Shown here piece after piece: positions 42,530 to 50,521 of a DNA stretch of 52,649 nucleotides (position 1 is its first letter; each line of letters begins with the position of its first letter). The notes beneath the pieces were generated by a model. The model saw only the letters and a list, made by a program, of their open reading frames with translations, did no database searches and was not told the origin of the DNA. This stretch comes from Pusillimonas noertemannii (GTDB taxonomy: Bacteria > Pseudomonadota > Gammaproteobacteria > Burkholderiales > Burkholderiaceae_B), in the NCBI RefSeq assembly GCF_003096595.1, contig NZ_QEKO01000011.1, positions 1 to 52,649 on the forward strand, in the 5' to 3' direction. Both the position numbers and the translations under genes were made by a program.

Positions 42530-43510
42530 ATGCGTACAGAAAGACTATTTTCCGGCCCCGTCAAAAAATTGCTGGCCTCTTCCTTCCTGCTTGTGGCCGC
42601 TGCCGTCATGGCGCTGGCCGCGTCTTCGGCGCACGCCCAGGCATTGCGTATTGCGGCATTCGGCCCCCTGAACAATGAGTCGATCGCCGTGGCCATCGCC
42701 CTGGACCAGGGCCTGTACAAGGAAGCCGGCATCGATGCCGAGCTCATCACCTTCAAGGGCGGCGCCCCGGCCGTGCAGGCGCTGGCCGGCAAGGCGGTGG
42801 ACGTATGCATCTGTTCGCCCGAACACGTCATCAGGCTGACCAACCGCGGCCTGGACGCGCATGTGATCGTGCCCCTGTCCAACATCACCAGCTATGTGCT
42901 GTTCGGCCCCAAGGACAACGCGGCCAAGGACATTGCCGGCCTCAAGGGCAAGAAGATCGGCATCACCTCGCCCGGCAGCAAGACCGACGGCCTGGTTCGG
43001 CTGGCTTTGCAGCGTGCCGGGCTCGATCCGGACAAGGACGCCAGCATCGTGGGCATAGGCGGCTCGGCCAACAACCTGGCCGCCATCAAGGCCGGACATG
43101 TCGACGCCGGCATGGTCTCGGGCCTGGAAGTTCTGCTGGCGGAACAGCAGTTCACCACCGTGCACGACTGGCGCACGTCCAAGACCGCCAGCCTGGCCCT
43201 TATCGGCCTGGACAACTGGTCCAGCGCCAACCCCGAGCTGGTGCGCAAGTTCATTCAAACCACGCTGAAGGCCGCTGAAATCGCCGCGAACGACAAGACC
43301 AAGCGCGACAACGCCCTGCTCGAGTTCTATCCCAACATCGACGCCGAACTCATCCGCGGCAATTCCGACAGGCTGGTGGCCTCGGTGCTGACCCGCGCGC
43401 GCTTTACCGAAGAAGAGTTCGACACGCTGCAGTCCGACACACTGGCGCTCGAGCCCGACCTCAAGCCCATTTCCTACGACGCCTTCAATCCGGACTTTCT
43501 CGGTAAATGA
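42530..43510 (+). CDS. ABC transporter substrate-binding protein, NitT/TauT (SsuA-like) family
   Basis: A 326-residue periplasmic binding protein. The signal peptide ends at SSAHA|QA (residue 36). The mature part opens with LRIAAFGPLNNE and continues with the SsuA-like GLYKEAGIDAELITFKGGAP. The ATG at 42530 gives the complete signal, and AGGGCGACC lies upstream. The ligand is unknown. The permease gene overlaps its stop by ATGA. Confidence 0.88.
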   Translation: MRTERLFSGPVKKLLASSFLLVAAAVMALAASSAHAQALRIAAFGPLNNESIAVAIALDQGLYKEAGIDAELITFKGGAPAVQALAGKAVDVCICSPEHVIRLTNRGLDAHVIVPLSNITSYVLFGPKDNAAKDIAGLKGKKIGITSPGSKTDGLVRLALQRAGLDPDKDASIVGIGGSANNLAAIKAGHVDAGMVSGLEVLLAEQQFTTVHDWRTSKTASLALIGLDNWSSANPELVRKFIQTTLKAAEIAANDKTKRDNALLEFYPNIDAELIRGNSDRLVASVLTRARFTEEEFDTLQSDTLALEPDLKPISYDAFNPDFLGK

Positions 43511-44313
43511 CGGGCGGCGCACGCAGGAAGGCGGCCAGGCCCGCCTTCCCGGGCACCACTAAAACCGCAGTCCGCTTGGCCATTGACAGGCTGGTTCTGC
43601 TGGCCGTGGTGCTTGCCGTATGGGAAGCCGCAGCGGTGTGGCTGATCGACCCGCTGTGGATAGGCCAGCCCAGCCTGGTGGCGGCCCGCCTGTGGCAGTT
43701 GGCGATTTCCGGCGAAATGTGGCGCCATGCCTGGACGACTCTGCTCGAGGCGGGCCTGGGCCTGCTGCTGGCCTTTGCCGTGGGGGTGCCCATAGGCATA
43801 CTCATGGCGCGCTCAAAGTATGGCGCGGCAGTGGCCGAGCCCTACGTGATGGCGCTGTACAGCATGCCGCGCGTGGCCCTGGCGCCCCTGTTCATCATCT
43901 GGTTCGGCATCGACCTTTTCTCCAAGGTGATGATGGCGTTTTCCATCGTGGTGTTCATCTTCATCCTGAACATCCACGAAGGCCTGAAGACAGTGGACAA
44001 AGACATTGTCGACCTGTTCCGCACCATGCGCGCGCCCACGCCCTACCTGATACGCAAGGTGCTGGTTCCCTGGATAGAACCCTGGATCATCGCCTCGATG
44101 CGGCTGGCCATCGGCTCGGCCCTCATCGGCGCCATCGTGGGCGAATTGATCGGCTCCAGCCGTGGCCTGGGCTGGTACATTGAAAACAGCGCCGGCCGCC
44201 TCGACACCATCGGCGTGTTCGCCGGCCTGGTCGTGCTGGTCGCCATCGCGGCGCTGGCCAACGCGGGCGTGGGCTGGCTCGAGCGGCGCAGGCTCGGATG
44301 GAGGAACGCATGA
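43507..44313 (+). CDS. ABC transporter permease, NitT/TauT family
   Basis: A 268-residue permease with about six membrane segments. The ATPase-docking loop (DIVDLFRTMRAPTPYLIRKVLVP) and MPRVALAPLFIIWFG are diagnostic. It is coupled by 4-nt overlaps to the binding-protein gene before it and the ATPase gene after it. It is only moderately similar to the permease at 10193. Confidence 0.92.
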   Translation: MTGGARRKAARPAFPGTTKTAVRLAIDRLVLLAVVLAVWEAAAVWLIDPLWIGQPSLVAARLWQLAISGEMWRHAWTTLLEAGLGLLLAFAVGVPIGILMARSKYGAAVAEPYVMALYSMPRVALAPLFIIWFGIDLFSKVMMAFSIVVFIFILNIHEGLKTVDKDIVDLFRTMRAPTPYLIRKVLVPWIEPWIIASMRLAIGSALIGAIVGELIGSSRGLGWYIENSAGRLDTIGVFAGLVVLVAIAALANAGVGWLERRRLGWRNA

Positions 44314-45113
44314 CCGCGGCAGCCACGGCACCCACGTCGGGCCACATCGCCTTCAAGGGCATACGGGTGCGCTTTCCGTCCTCGGCCGGCCACGACGTGC
44401 TGGTGATGGACGACTTCAACCTCGAGATTCCGGCCGGCCAGTTCGTGGCCATCGTGGGCCCCAGCGGCTGCGGCAAATCCACGCTGCTGCGCGTGCTGTC
44501 GGGCCTGGTGGACGCCGACGCGGGCACTGCGCTGATAGACGGCCTGACCGCCGAAGAAACCGCCGAGCGCATCGGCTTCATGTTTCAGCGCGACACCCTG
44601 CTGCCCTGGGCCTCGGTGCAGGACAACATCGCCATCGGCCTGGAGCTGGCGCATGCGCCGGCCGCCACGGCCAAAGAGCGCATCCGCGAGTTGATCGACT
44701 TCCTGAAACTGACGGGCTTCGAGCGCAACATGCCGCATCAGCTTTCGGGCGGCATGCGCCAGCGGGTTTCGCTGGGCCGCCTGCTGGCTTACGACCCCGA
44801 CATCTTCCTGATGGACGAGCCTTTCGGGGCGCTCGACAGCCAGACCAAGGCGGTGATGGGACGCGAACTGCTGCGCATCTGGGAAAGGCACCAGCGCACC
44901 GTGCTGTTCGTCACCCACGACATCGAAGAGGCCGTCACGCTGTCCGACCGGGTGATCGTGCTTTCGCCCCGCCCCGGCACCATAAGGCTGGACCTTTCCA
45001 TAGACCTGCCGCGGCCCCGCGATCCCAGGCTTCTACGCAAAGAACCGGCCTATATCGACTACGTCGACCGCATCTGGCGCGAGATCGACGCCGGCGCCCC
45101 TGTGCAAGACTAG
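44310..45113 (+). CDS. ABC transporter ATP-binding protein, NitT/TauT family
   Basis: A 267-residue ATPase. Walker A GPSGCGKST (residues 50-58), signature LSGGMRQRVSLG and Walker B IFLMDEPFGALD are all present. The start ATG at 44310 (after GGAGGAACGC) overlaps the permease stop. A start 4 codons earlier is also possible but less likely. It completes the second importer. Confidence 0.92.
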   Translation: MTAAATAPTSGHIAFKGIRVRFPSSAGHDVLVMDDFNLEIPAGQFVAIVGPSGCGKSTLLRVLSGLVDADAGTALIDGLTAEETAERIGFMFQRDTLLPWASVQDNIAIGLELAHAPAATAKERIRELIDFLKLTGFERNMPHQLSGGMRQRVSLGRLLAYDPDIFLMDEPFGALDSQTKAVMGRELLRIWERHQRTVLFVTHDIEEAVTLSDRVIVLSPRPGTIRLDLSIDLPRPRDPRLLRKEPAYIDYVDRIWREIDAGAPVQD

Positions 45114-45142
45114 GACCCGGTCAACACTAAGCGAGAAACGAC

Positions 45143-46087
45143 ATGAGCACACCCCAGGCAAGCATGGTCCTTGCCGTTCCAGACCTGATTTCCACCTCGT
45201 ACTTTCCAACCGTCGCGGCGGTGCAGCTGGGCGTCTTCCAGGAAGAAGGCCTGGATGTAAGGCTCGAGCGCATCTCGCCGGTGGACCGCTGCATGGAGGC
45301 TTTGCGCGACGGCAGCATCCAGTTCGCCGCGGCGTCGGCCCACGCCCTGCCGGCGGCGTTTCCCGAGTGGAAAGGCGCGCGGCTGCTGGCGGCGCTGTCG
45401 CAGAACATGTATTGGTTCCTGGTGCTGCGCAAGAACCTGCAGGCAAAGAAAGGCGACATCTCGGCGGTAAAGGGCCTGCACATCGGCGCCGCGCCCTGGG
45501 TCGACGCGGGCCTGAAGAAGCTGTTGGCCGATGCCGGCATCGACGAAGAGCGCGACGGGGTGAAGATAGGCCCCGTTCCCGGCGCTTTTCTGGGCGACAA
45601 CATGAATTTCGGCGTGGCCGCCGCCAAGGCACTTGAGGCGGGCCTGATCGACGGTTTCTGGGCCAACGGCATGGGGGCCGAAGTGGCGGTGCGCAGCGGC
45701 GCGGGCGACGTGGTGATCGATGCTCGGCGCGGCGACGGCCCGCCCCAGGCCAAAGGCTATACCTTTGCGGCCCTGGTGGCTTCAGACGCTTTTATCCAGG
45801 CGCAGCCCGAAGCGGCAGCGGCCGCAGTGCGCGCCCTGGTAAAAACTCAGCAAAGGCTGAAGGCCGACCCCGGCCTGGCGCCCAAGGCCACCCAGGGCAT
45901 TTTCCCCGATGAGCAAACGGCGCTGATACAAGCATTGATCGTGCGAGACCTGCCCTTCTACTCGCCCGATATCTCGCGCCAGACCATTCAGAGCTTGAAT
46001 GACTTCCAGACCGCAATGGGCCTGGTGGCCATGCCTATTGCCTACGAAGATGCGGTGGCAACGCAGTTTGCGCATCTGTGGTCTTAG
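45143..46087 (+). CDS. Substrate-binding-like protein without a signal peptide
   Basis: A 314-residue protein of the NMT1/THI5/SsuA-like binding fold (DLISTSYFPTVAAVQLGVFQEEGLDVRLERISP is the classic opening). No signal peptide or membrane helix precedes it. It begins directly with MSTPQASMVLAVPDL, so it should stay in the cytoplasm. It lies 29 nt after the ATPase gene in the same operon. Cytoplasmic THI5-like proteins include HMP-phosphate synthases and ligand-sensing adaptors. Whether it is an enzyme, a sensor or a binding protein that lost its leader is not known. Confidence 0.8.
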   Translation: MSTPQASMVLAVPDLISTSYFPTVAAVQLGVFQEEGLDVRLERISPVDRCMEALRDGSIQFAAASAHALPAAFPEWKGARLLAALSQNMYWFLVLRKNLQAKKGDISAVKGLHIGAAPWVDAGLKKLLADAGIDEERDGVKIGPVPGAFLGDNMNFGVAAAKALEAGLIDGFWANGMGAEVAVRSGAGDVVIDARRGDGPPQAKGYTFAALVASDAFIQAQPEAAAAAVRALVKTQQRLKADPGLAPKATQGIFPDEQTALIQALIVRDLPFYSPDISRQTIQSLNDFQTAMGLVAMPIAYEDAVATQFAHLWS

Positions 46088-46196
46088 CGTCCGGGGCGGC
46101 CCCGCGCGGCTGCGGGCACCGGCCTGCCAGGCCTGCCGTCCAGAATTGCCCGCAAATCGTCTGATGCAGCCCTACGCGTCTGCAGACGTACCCGGC

Positions 46197-46865
46197 CTAT
46201 AAGCGCAGCAGCGCCACAATGCCGACCAAGGCCAGGTAGGGGCCGAAGCTGAATGCTTCGCCGGCCTGCATGCGCCCCGCCAGGCGGCGCAGCAGGGCCA
46301 CAGCCAACGCCATCAGCGAGGCGATCAGCACGACCCACGGCAGCGACGCCCAGCCCAGCCAGGCGCCCAGGGCCGCCAGCAGCTTGAAGTCGCCGTTGCC
46401 CATGCCCTGCCGCCCCGTCAGCAACAGAAAGGCGCCGCAGAGGAGCCATAGCGCCATATAGCCCCCGGCTGCGCCCAGCACCGAGTCGGCCAGGGGCGAA
46501 AACGTGCCGCCCAGGTTTACAAGCAGGCCGAGCCACAACAGCGGCAAGGTCAGCAGGTCGGGCAGGAAGCCGGTTTCAGCGTCTATCCATGCCAGCGCCA
46601 GCAACCCTACGGCATACACGATGGCGGCTACGGCGGCCGGCGTGGCGCCGAAGCGCCAGGCGCACAGCAGGCCCAGCAACGGCCCCGCCGTCCAGAACAG
46701 CACGCGGTAGAAACGATGGGAAAGCGATGCCTGGGCAGGCAACTGCGGGTCGAGGCTGCGGGGCAGGCTGTAGGCCAGGCGGCCCAACGGCAGGCAAAGT
46801 GCCAAGGCAAAGGCCGCCCCGGCCAGCAGTGCGGCCCAGGGCTCAAGATTCAACGGCGTCCACAT
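46197..46865 (-). CDS. gspO: Prepilin peptidase GspO, short form (peptidase A24)
   Basis: A 222-residue polytopic membrane protease. The two catalytic Asp sites are seen: DAETGFLPD and the GxGD-type GMGNGDFKLLAALGAWLG. The N-terminal cytoplasmic domain with the four zinc Cys, which carries the N-methylation function in full-length PilD/GspO, is missing, and the protein begins almost directly with the first membrane helix. The ATG at 46865 is the first good start of this form. It should cut the leaders of GspG-K. It lies apart from the gsp operon, behind the ABC importer. Confidence 0.88.
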   Translation of the reverse strand: MWTPLNLEPWAALLAGAAFALALCLPLGRLAYSLPRSLDPQLPAQASLSHRFYRVLFWTAGPLLGLLCAWRFGATPAAVAAIVYAVGLLALAWIDAETGFLPDLLTLPLLWLGLLVNLGGTFSPLADSVLGAAGGYMALWLLCGAFLLLTGRQGMGNGDFKLLAALGAWLGWASLPWVVLIASLMALAVALLRRLAGRMQAGEAFSFGPYLALVGIVALLRL

Positions 46866-47090
46866 GATGGGCGGCTTTCCCGAACTGATTCGAAGTTTTT
46901 CATGGCTGAGGGCGGTATGCCCCATGCTTGTTGTGGGCGAGCGCCGCAACTGAAACCGCCGCCGACGCCACTTGGCCCGCCGGGACCCGCGGCAGCAAGA
47001 AGGTCGCAGCCCGGTCGGAAACGGCAGCATACCGTGTATGCACGCACTTCGGCCCTGATCGCAGCAACATTGTCCAGCCTGGCGGCTGGC

Positions 47091-48251
47091 CTACTTGGCG
47101 GTGTGCGCCGCCACCTGTGCCGTGGGCGCCGCTGCGTCCTTGACCAGGCGGAAGCCCACGTGCGACATGGGGCTGTAGGGGTCGGAGCCGCGCCGCGCGC
47201 TGGGCCGGTATGAAAGGCAATAGCTTTCGTTGCACAGGAAGGAGCCGCCCCGTATGACCCGCTTGGGCGCATCCAGTGGAACGCCGGGGTCGGAGGGGTC
47301 GAACGCTTGCGCCGGCCCTTGCGGATCGACGATGGGCGTCGTGGCCTTGGCCTGCTTGCTGAAGTAATCGGCGCCGTACCAGTCGGCCACCCATTGCCAG
47401 GCGTTGCCTGTCATGTCATACAGACCATAGCCGTTGGGCGGAAAGGTTTTTGCCGGCACCGTGCCTTCGGCTCCGCCGGCCTTGGGGCTGACCACGGGAA
47501 AGGTGCCCTGCTGCTTGCTGTCCCAATAGTTGGCCATGGGCTTGCCGTCCGGCGAAAGCTCGTCGCCCCAGACATAGGTGGCCTGTTCCAGCCCGCCGCG
47601 CGCCGCGTATTCCCATTCGGCCTCGGTGGGCAGGCGCTTGCCTGCCCATTTTGCGTAGGCCTGCACGTCTTCATAGCTGACCTGCACCACGGGATGGTCG
47701 CCCTTGCCCTCGATGGTGCTGCCCGGCCCCTGCGGGTGGCGCCAGTCGGCGCCCGGAACGTAGCGCCACCATTGCGAATAATCGCGCAGGTCGACGGGGC
47801 CGCTGGTGCCCACGAACACCATGGCGCCCGGCACCAGTACATCGTCGGGCGGCTTGGGAATGCCGGGCGGCAACTGCACGCGTATGGTCTCCCAGTCGGG
47901 CTTTTGCTCGGCGGTGGTGACATAGCCTGTCTGGCGCACGAACTCGGCGAATTCGTCGTTGGTGACGTGGGTTACGTCCATCCAGAATCCTTTCACGCTT
48001 ACCGCATGAGCGGGCTTTTCGTTGGCCTGGGCCAGCTTGCTGTCGCTGCCCATCTGGAAGGAGCCGGGGGGTATCCAGGCCATGCCGCCGGGTGTGGTGA
48101 CGCCATCGCCCAATACGACGACGGGTTCGGCCGGCACAGGCGGCGAAGACTTGTGCCAGGCCAGTGCCGCCGCGGCGCCGGCCGCAACCACAATCAAGGC
48201 GGCGCCACCCGCCAACAGCCACTTCCGGCGTGATGCTTTAGTAGATTGCAT
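47091..48251 (-). CDS. Membrane-anchored formylglycine-generating enzyme (SUMF1/FGE family)
   Basis: A 386-residue protein. A single uncleaved-looking membrane helix (residues 11-32, WLLAGGAALIVVAAGAAAAL) with a positive start (KASRRK) is followed by the FGE domain (GMAWIPPGSFQMGSD to SHVGFRLVK). Cys340 and Cys345 (FLCNESYCLSYRPSARR) match, in spacing and context, the copper-binding pair of active aerobic FGEs (Cys336/341 of human SUMF1), so this is probably an active enzyme. FGE turns the Cys of sulfatase CxPxR into formylglycine. The ATG lies inside the sulfatase stop region (14-nt overlap), so it is translationally coupled to the sulfatase. The anchor implies that it acts on the periplasmic side. 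Confidence 0.9.
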   Translation of the reverse strand: MQSTKASRRKWLLAGGAALIVVAAGAAAALAWHKSSPPVPAEPVVVLGDGVTTPGGMAWIPPGSFQMGSDSKLAQANEKPAHAVSVKGFWMDVTHVTNDEFAEFVRQTGYVTTAEQKPDWETIRVQLPPGIPKPPDDVLVPGAMVFVGTSGPVDLRDYSQWWRYVPGADWRHPQGPGSTIEGKGDHPVVQVSYEDVQAYAKWAGKRLPTEAEWEYAARGGLEQATYVWGDELSPDGKPMANYWDSKQQGTFPVVSPKAGGAEGTVPAKTFPPNGYGLYDMTGNAWQWVADWYGADYFSKQAKATTPIVDPQGPAQAFDPSDPGVPLDAPKRVIRGGSFLCNESYCLSYRPSARRGSDPYSPMSHVGFRLVKDAAAPTAQVAAHTAK

Positions 48252-50400
48252 AAGTACGTTCGCAGGTCTTGCCCAGGTTGTTTTGAATGACGTCGCCGTC
48301 AATAGAATTGGTAAAGCCGTCTCGCGTGCCGCCCACAATGGCATCGTAGACGCTGGAGAGCCCCCACTGCTGTGCAATGCGAGCCCAGTTCTTGAGATCT
48401 TCGCCATCGACCACGCCGTCGATGTTGCCGTCGCCGGGGCAATGCGGCTCGGAAGCCATGATTTCGTCGAGTTTTGCCGCAAGTTCGTCATAAACCGCCA
48501 GCGTGCCCGCGTTCTTGGGCGGAAGCAGATTGCGATCGGGCGTATCGAGCAGCGGCACGGGCGCTGCCTGGTTGACCTGGAACAGTTCTTCAAACTGCTC
48601 TTGCTTGAAGTCGTCAGTGTCGGACAGGTATACCTGGCGGCTGCTGCGCACCAGCTTGTAGTCATCGTTGCGTATCGCCACAGATGTTTCGGCCAGGATG
48701 TCGATCACGGGCTTGTTGTGCTTGAACAGCGCCTGGTTCACCTCGGCGCAGCTTGCGTAGCCCTTGCCCCCGTTGTCGATGACGCCCGAATCGGGCTCGT
48801 AGCCTGGCCCCCACCACACGCCTTGCGTGTCTTCGCAGATATCCTTGCTCATGGGGATCTGGGTGCAGGTGCTGCTGACGACGCAGGGGCTGTTCTTGAC
48901 GCCATTGGCCTGCTCGTTCAGGCCCGCCATGGCGAAGTTGATGCTGCGCAGGCTGGCCTGCCCCGGGTCGGTCAGGTAAGGCAGGATGCCCACCGAATCG
49001 AGGGTGCGGGGCACTTCTTTGTGCACGTCGATACCAGCCAGTTCGCCGAAGAACTGGAACAGATCGACGACGTTGACCATGTGATCCACCTCGCGGCCGG
49101 CCTGCTCTACCTGCGGCCCGGCGATGATGAGCGGGTCCCATACGCCGGTCTGGTAGGCCGTGCCCTTGGCCTGGTTGGGGATGAAGGGCTGTTTCACGGC
49201 GACGGCCAGCGTCCCGTTGTCGCCCACAATGACGATGACGGTGTTCGAGGCCTTGGGGTCGTAGTTCAGGCTGCCGTCTTCGTTGCGCGTGGCGATGCCG
49301 GTTTCAACCAACACCCGGCCAAACTCGCTGTCCAGCGCTTCGGTCATGCGGTTCTGTATAAGGCGGCCCTCGGCCGTGTTGCTGCAATCCAGCGCGTCGG
49401 AAGCAGGCAGCTGGTTGGCCAGCATTTGCCTGGGCGGCTGCTGCCAGGGCGTGTGGGCGGAACTGAAGCTGAGCGTGGCCATCCAGGGCTTGCCCGACGA
49501 ACGCGAATTGATCCATTCAATGGCCGAGTCGGCCTCGATGCGCGCGCGATAGCCGCGCGACCGCGGGTCGGAAAGCGGCACCACTTCCACATCGCCGTTT
49601 TCAATAACGGTAAGCGGCGAGACATAGTGCGCGTTGGCCAGGTTGAACTTAAGCGGCACGGACGGCGTGCCGCAGCTGGCGTTGGGTACGAAGATGCCGC
49701 CCGAATCCACGCACTGCAGGCCGGGGGCATCTTCCTTGGCCGAGCTTTGCGTGATGACGGTACAACTTTCATCGGGCTGGTAGCAGGCGCCCGTGTCGGC
49801 CCCACCCTTTACGTTCTTGCCCGGTACAAAGCCGCACATATAGGTTTTTTCCGGGGCGACCCCGCCTGCCGTGGTGTCGATGGATTCGGGCAGACCGGCG
49901 ATCCAGCCATAGAAGTAGTCCCAGCCCAGAACCGCCGGCATGGAGTTCTCTTGCTCGACGTTGTCGGGGCCGGCCAGGTGGAACTTGCCGAACAGGCCGT
50001 TTTCATAGCCCGCCTTCTTGAGCACCTGGGGTATGGCGGTTTCGTACGGCGAAAGCTGGGCGTTGGCCAAGTCGTTGGGCCCGATCGCCTGGTAGATGTG
50101 CGTTCGAAACGGATAGCGGCCCACGAACATGGCTGCGCGCCCCGGAGAGCACTCGGGCATGGACCAGGTGTTGCGAAAGCGTATGCCGGCCTCGGCCACG
50201 GCATCGATGTTGGGCATGTGGGGCGGCAGGTCGCCGCCATAGCCGAAGGACTTCATCTGGTCGATGCCGACGTCGTCCATGATGACGAACAGAATGTTGG
50301 GCGCCTTGGCGGTATCGTCAGAGCCACCGCTGCTGCCGCAGGCGGTAAGGGCCAAGGTGCAAAGGCTGGTCGCAAGCAAGGTGAACGCGGTCTTGGTCAC
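48238..50400 (-). CDS. Lipoprotein sulfatase 1 with dockerin-like C-terminal module
   Basis: A 720-residue sulfatase. The GTG at 50400 after AGGAGGATGATGCA gives a clean lipoprotein signal (lipobox LTAC, Cys21) followed by GSSGG. The sulfatase core starts with PNILFVIMDDVG (metal site Asp42/Asp43). The formylglycine motif is Cys84-Ser-Pro-Gly-Arg, and GKFHLAG and the C-terminal GDNGT loop are other core markers. The last 67 residues form a separate module with two Ca-binding-loop motifs (CPGDGNIDGVVDGEDL and TNSIDGDVIQNNLG) that looks like a dockerin/EF-hand pair, with one Cys at each end. It probably de-sulfates a sulfated carbohydrate or steroid outside the cytoplasm. Confidence 0.9.
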   Translation of the reverse strand: MTKTAFTLLATSLCTLALTACGSSGGSDDTAKAPNILFVIMDDVGIDQMKSFGYGGDLPPHMPNIDAVAEAGIRFRNTWSMPECSPGRAAMFVGRYPFRTHIYQAIGPNDLANAQLSPYETAIPQVLKKAGYENGLFGKFHLAGPDNVEQENSMPAVLGWDYFYGWIAGLPESIDTTAGGVAPEKTYMCGFVPGKNVKGGADTGACYQPDESCTVITQSSAKEDAPGLQCVDSGGIFVPNASCGTPSVPLKFNLANAHYVSPLTVIENGDVEVVPLSDPRSRGYRARIEADSAIEWINSRSSGKPWMATLSFSSAHTPWQQPPRQMLANQLPASDALDCSNTAEGRLIQNRMTEALDSEFGRVLVETGIATRNEDGSLNYDPKASNTVIVIVGDNGTLAVAVKQPFIPNQAKGTAYQTGVWDPLIIAGPQVEQAGREVDHMVNVVDLFQFFGELAGIDVHKEVPRTLDSVGILPYLTDPGQASLRSINFAMAGLNEQANGVKNSPCVVSSTCTQIPMSKDICEDTQGVWWGPGYEPDSGVIDNGGKGYASCAEVNQALFKHNKPVIDILAETSVAIRNDDYKLVRSSRQVYLSDTDDFKQEQFEELFQVNQAAPVPLLDTPDRNLLPPKNAGTLAVYDELAAKLDEIMASEPHCPGDGNIDGVVDGEDLKNWARIAQQWGLSSVYDAIVGGTRDGFTNSIDGDVIQNNLGKTCERTYAIY

Positions 50401-50485
50401 TGCATCATCCTCCTGATGAATGCCCCGGCACGGTCGGCAAAGCCACAGCATGGGCCCCGCAAAAACCTCGGCAGGCCGCGAGGAA

Positions 50486-50507
50486 GGCCCGCCGGGGCGG
50501 GCGGGCC
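50486..50507 (-). other. GC-rich hairpin between the two sulfatase genes
   Basis: GGCCCGCC and GGCGGGCC form an 8-bp stem around a 6-nt loop in the 121-nt gap between the two sulfatase genes. No T tract follows on the minus strand, so it may lower, rather than end, transcription of the downstream sulfatase and FGE genes, or shield the mRNA. Confidence 0.45.
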
Positions 50508-50521
50508 TAGGGGGTGCAGCA

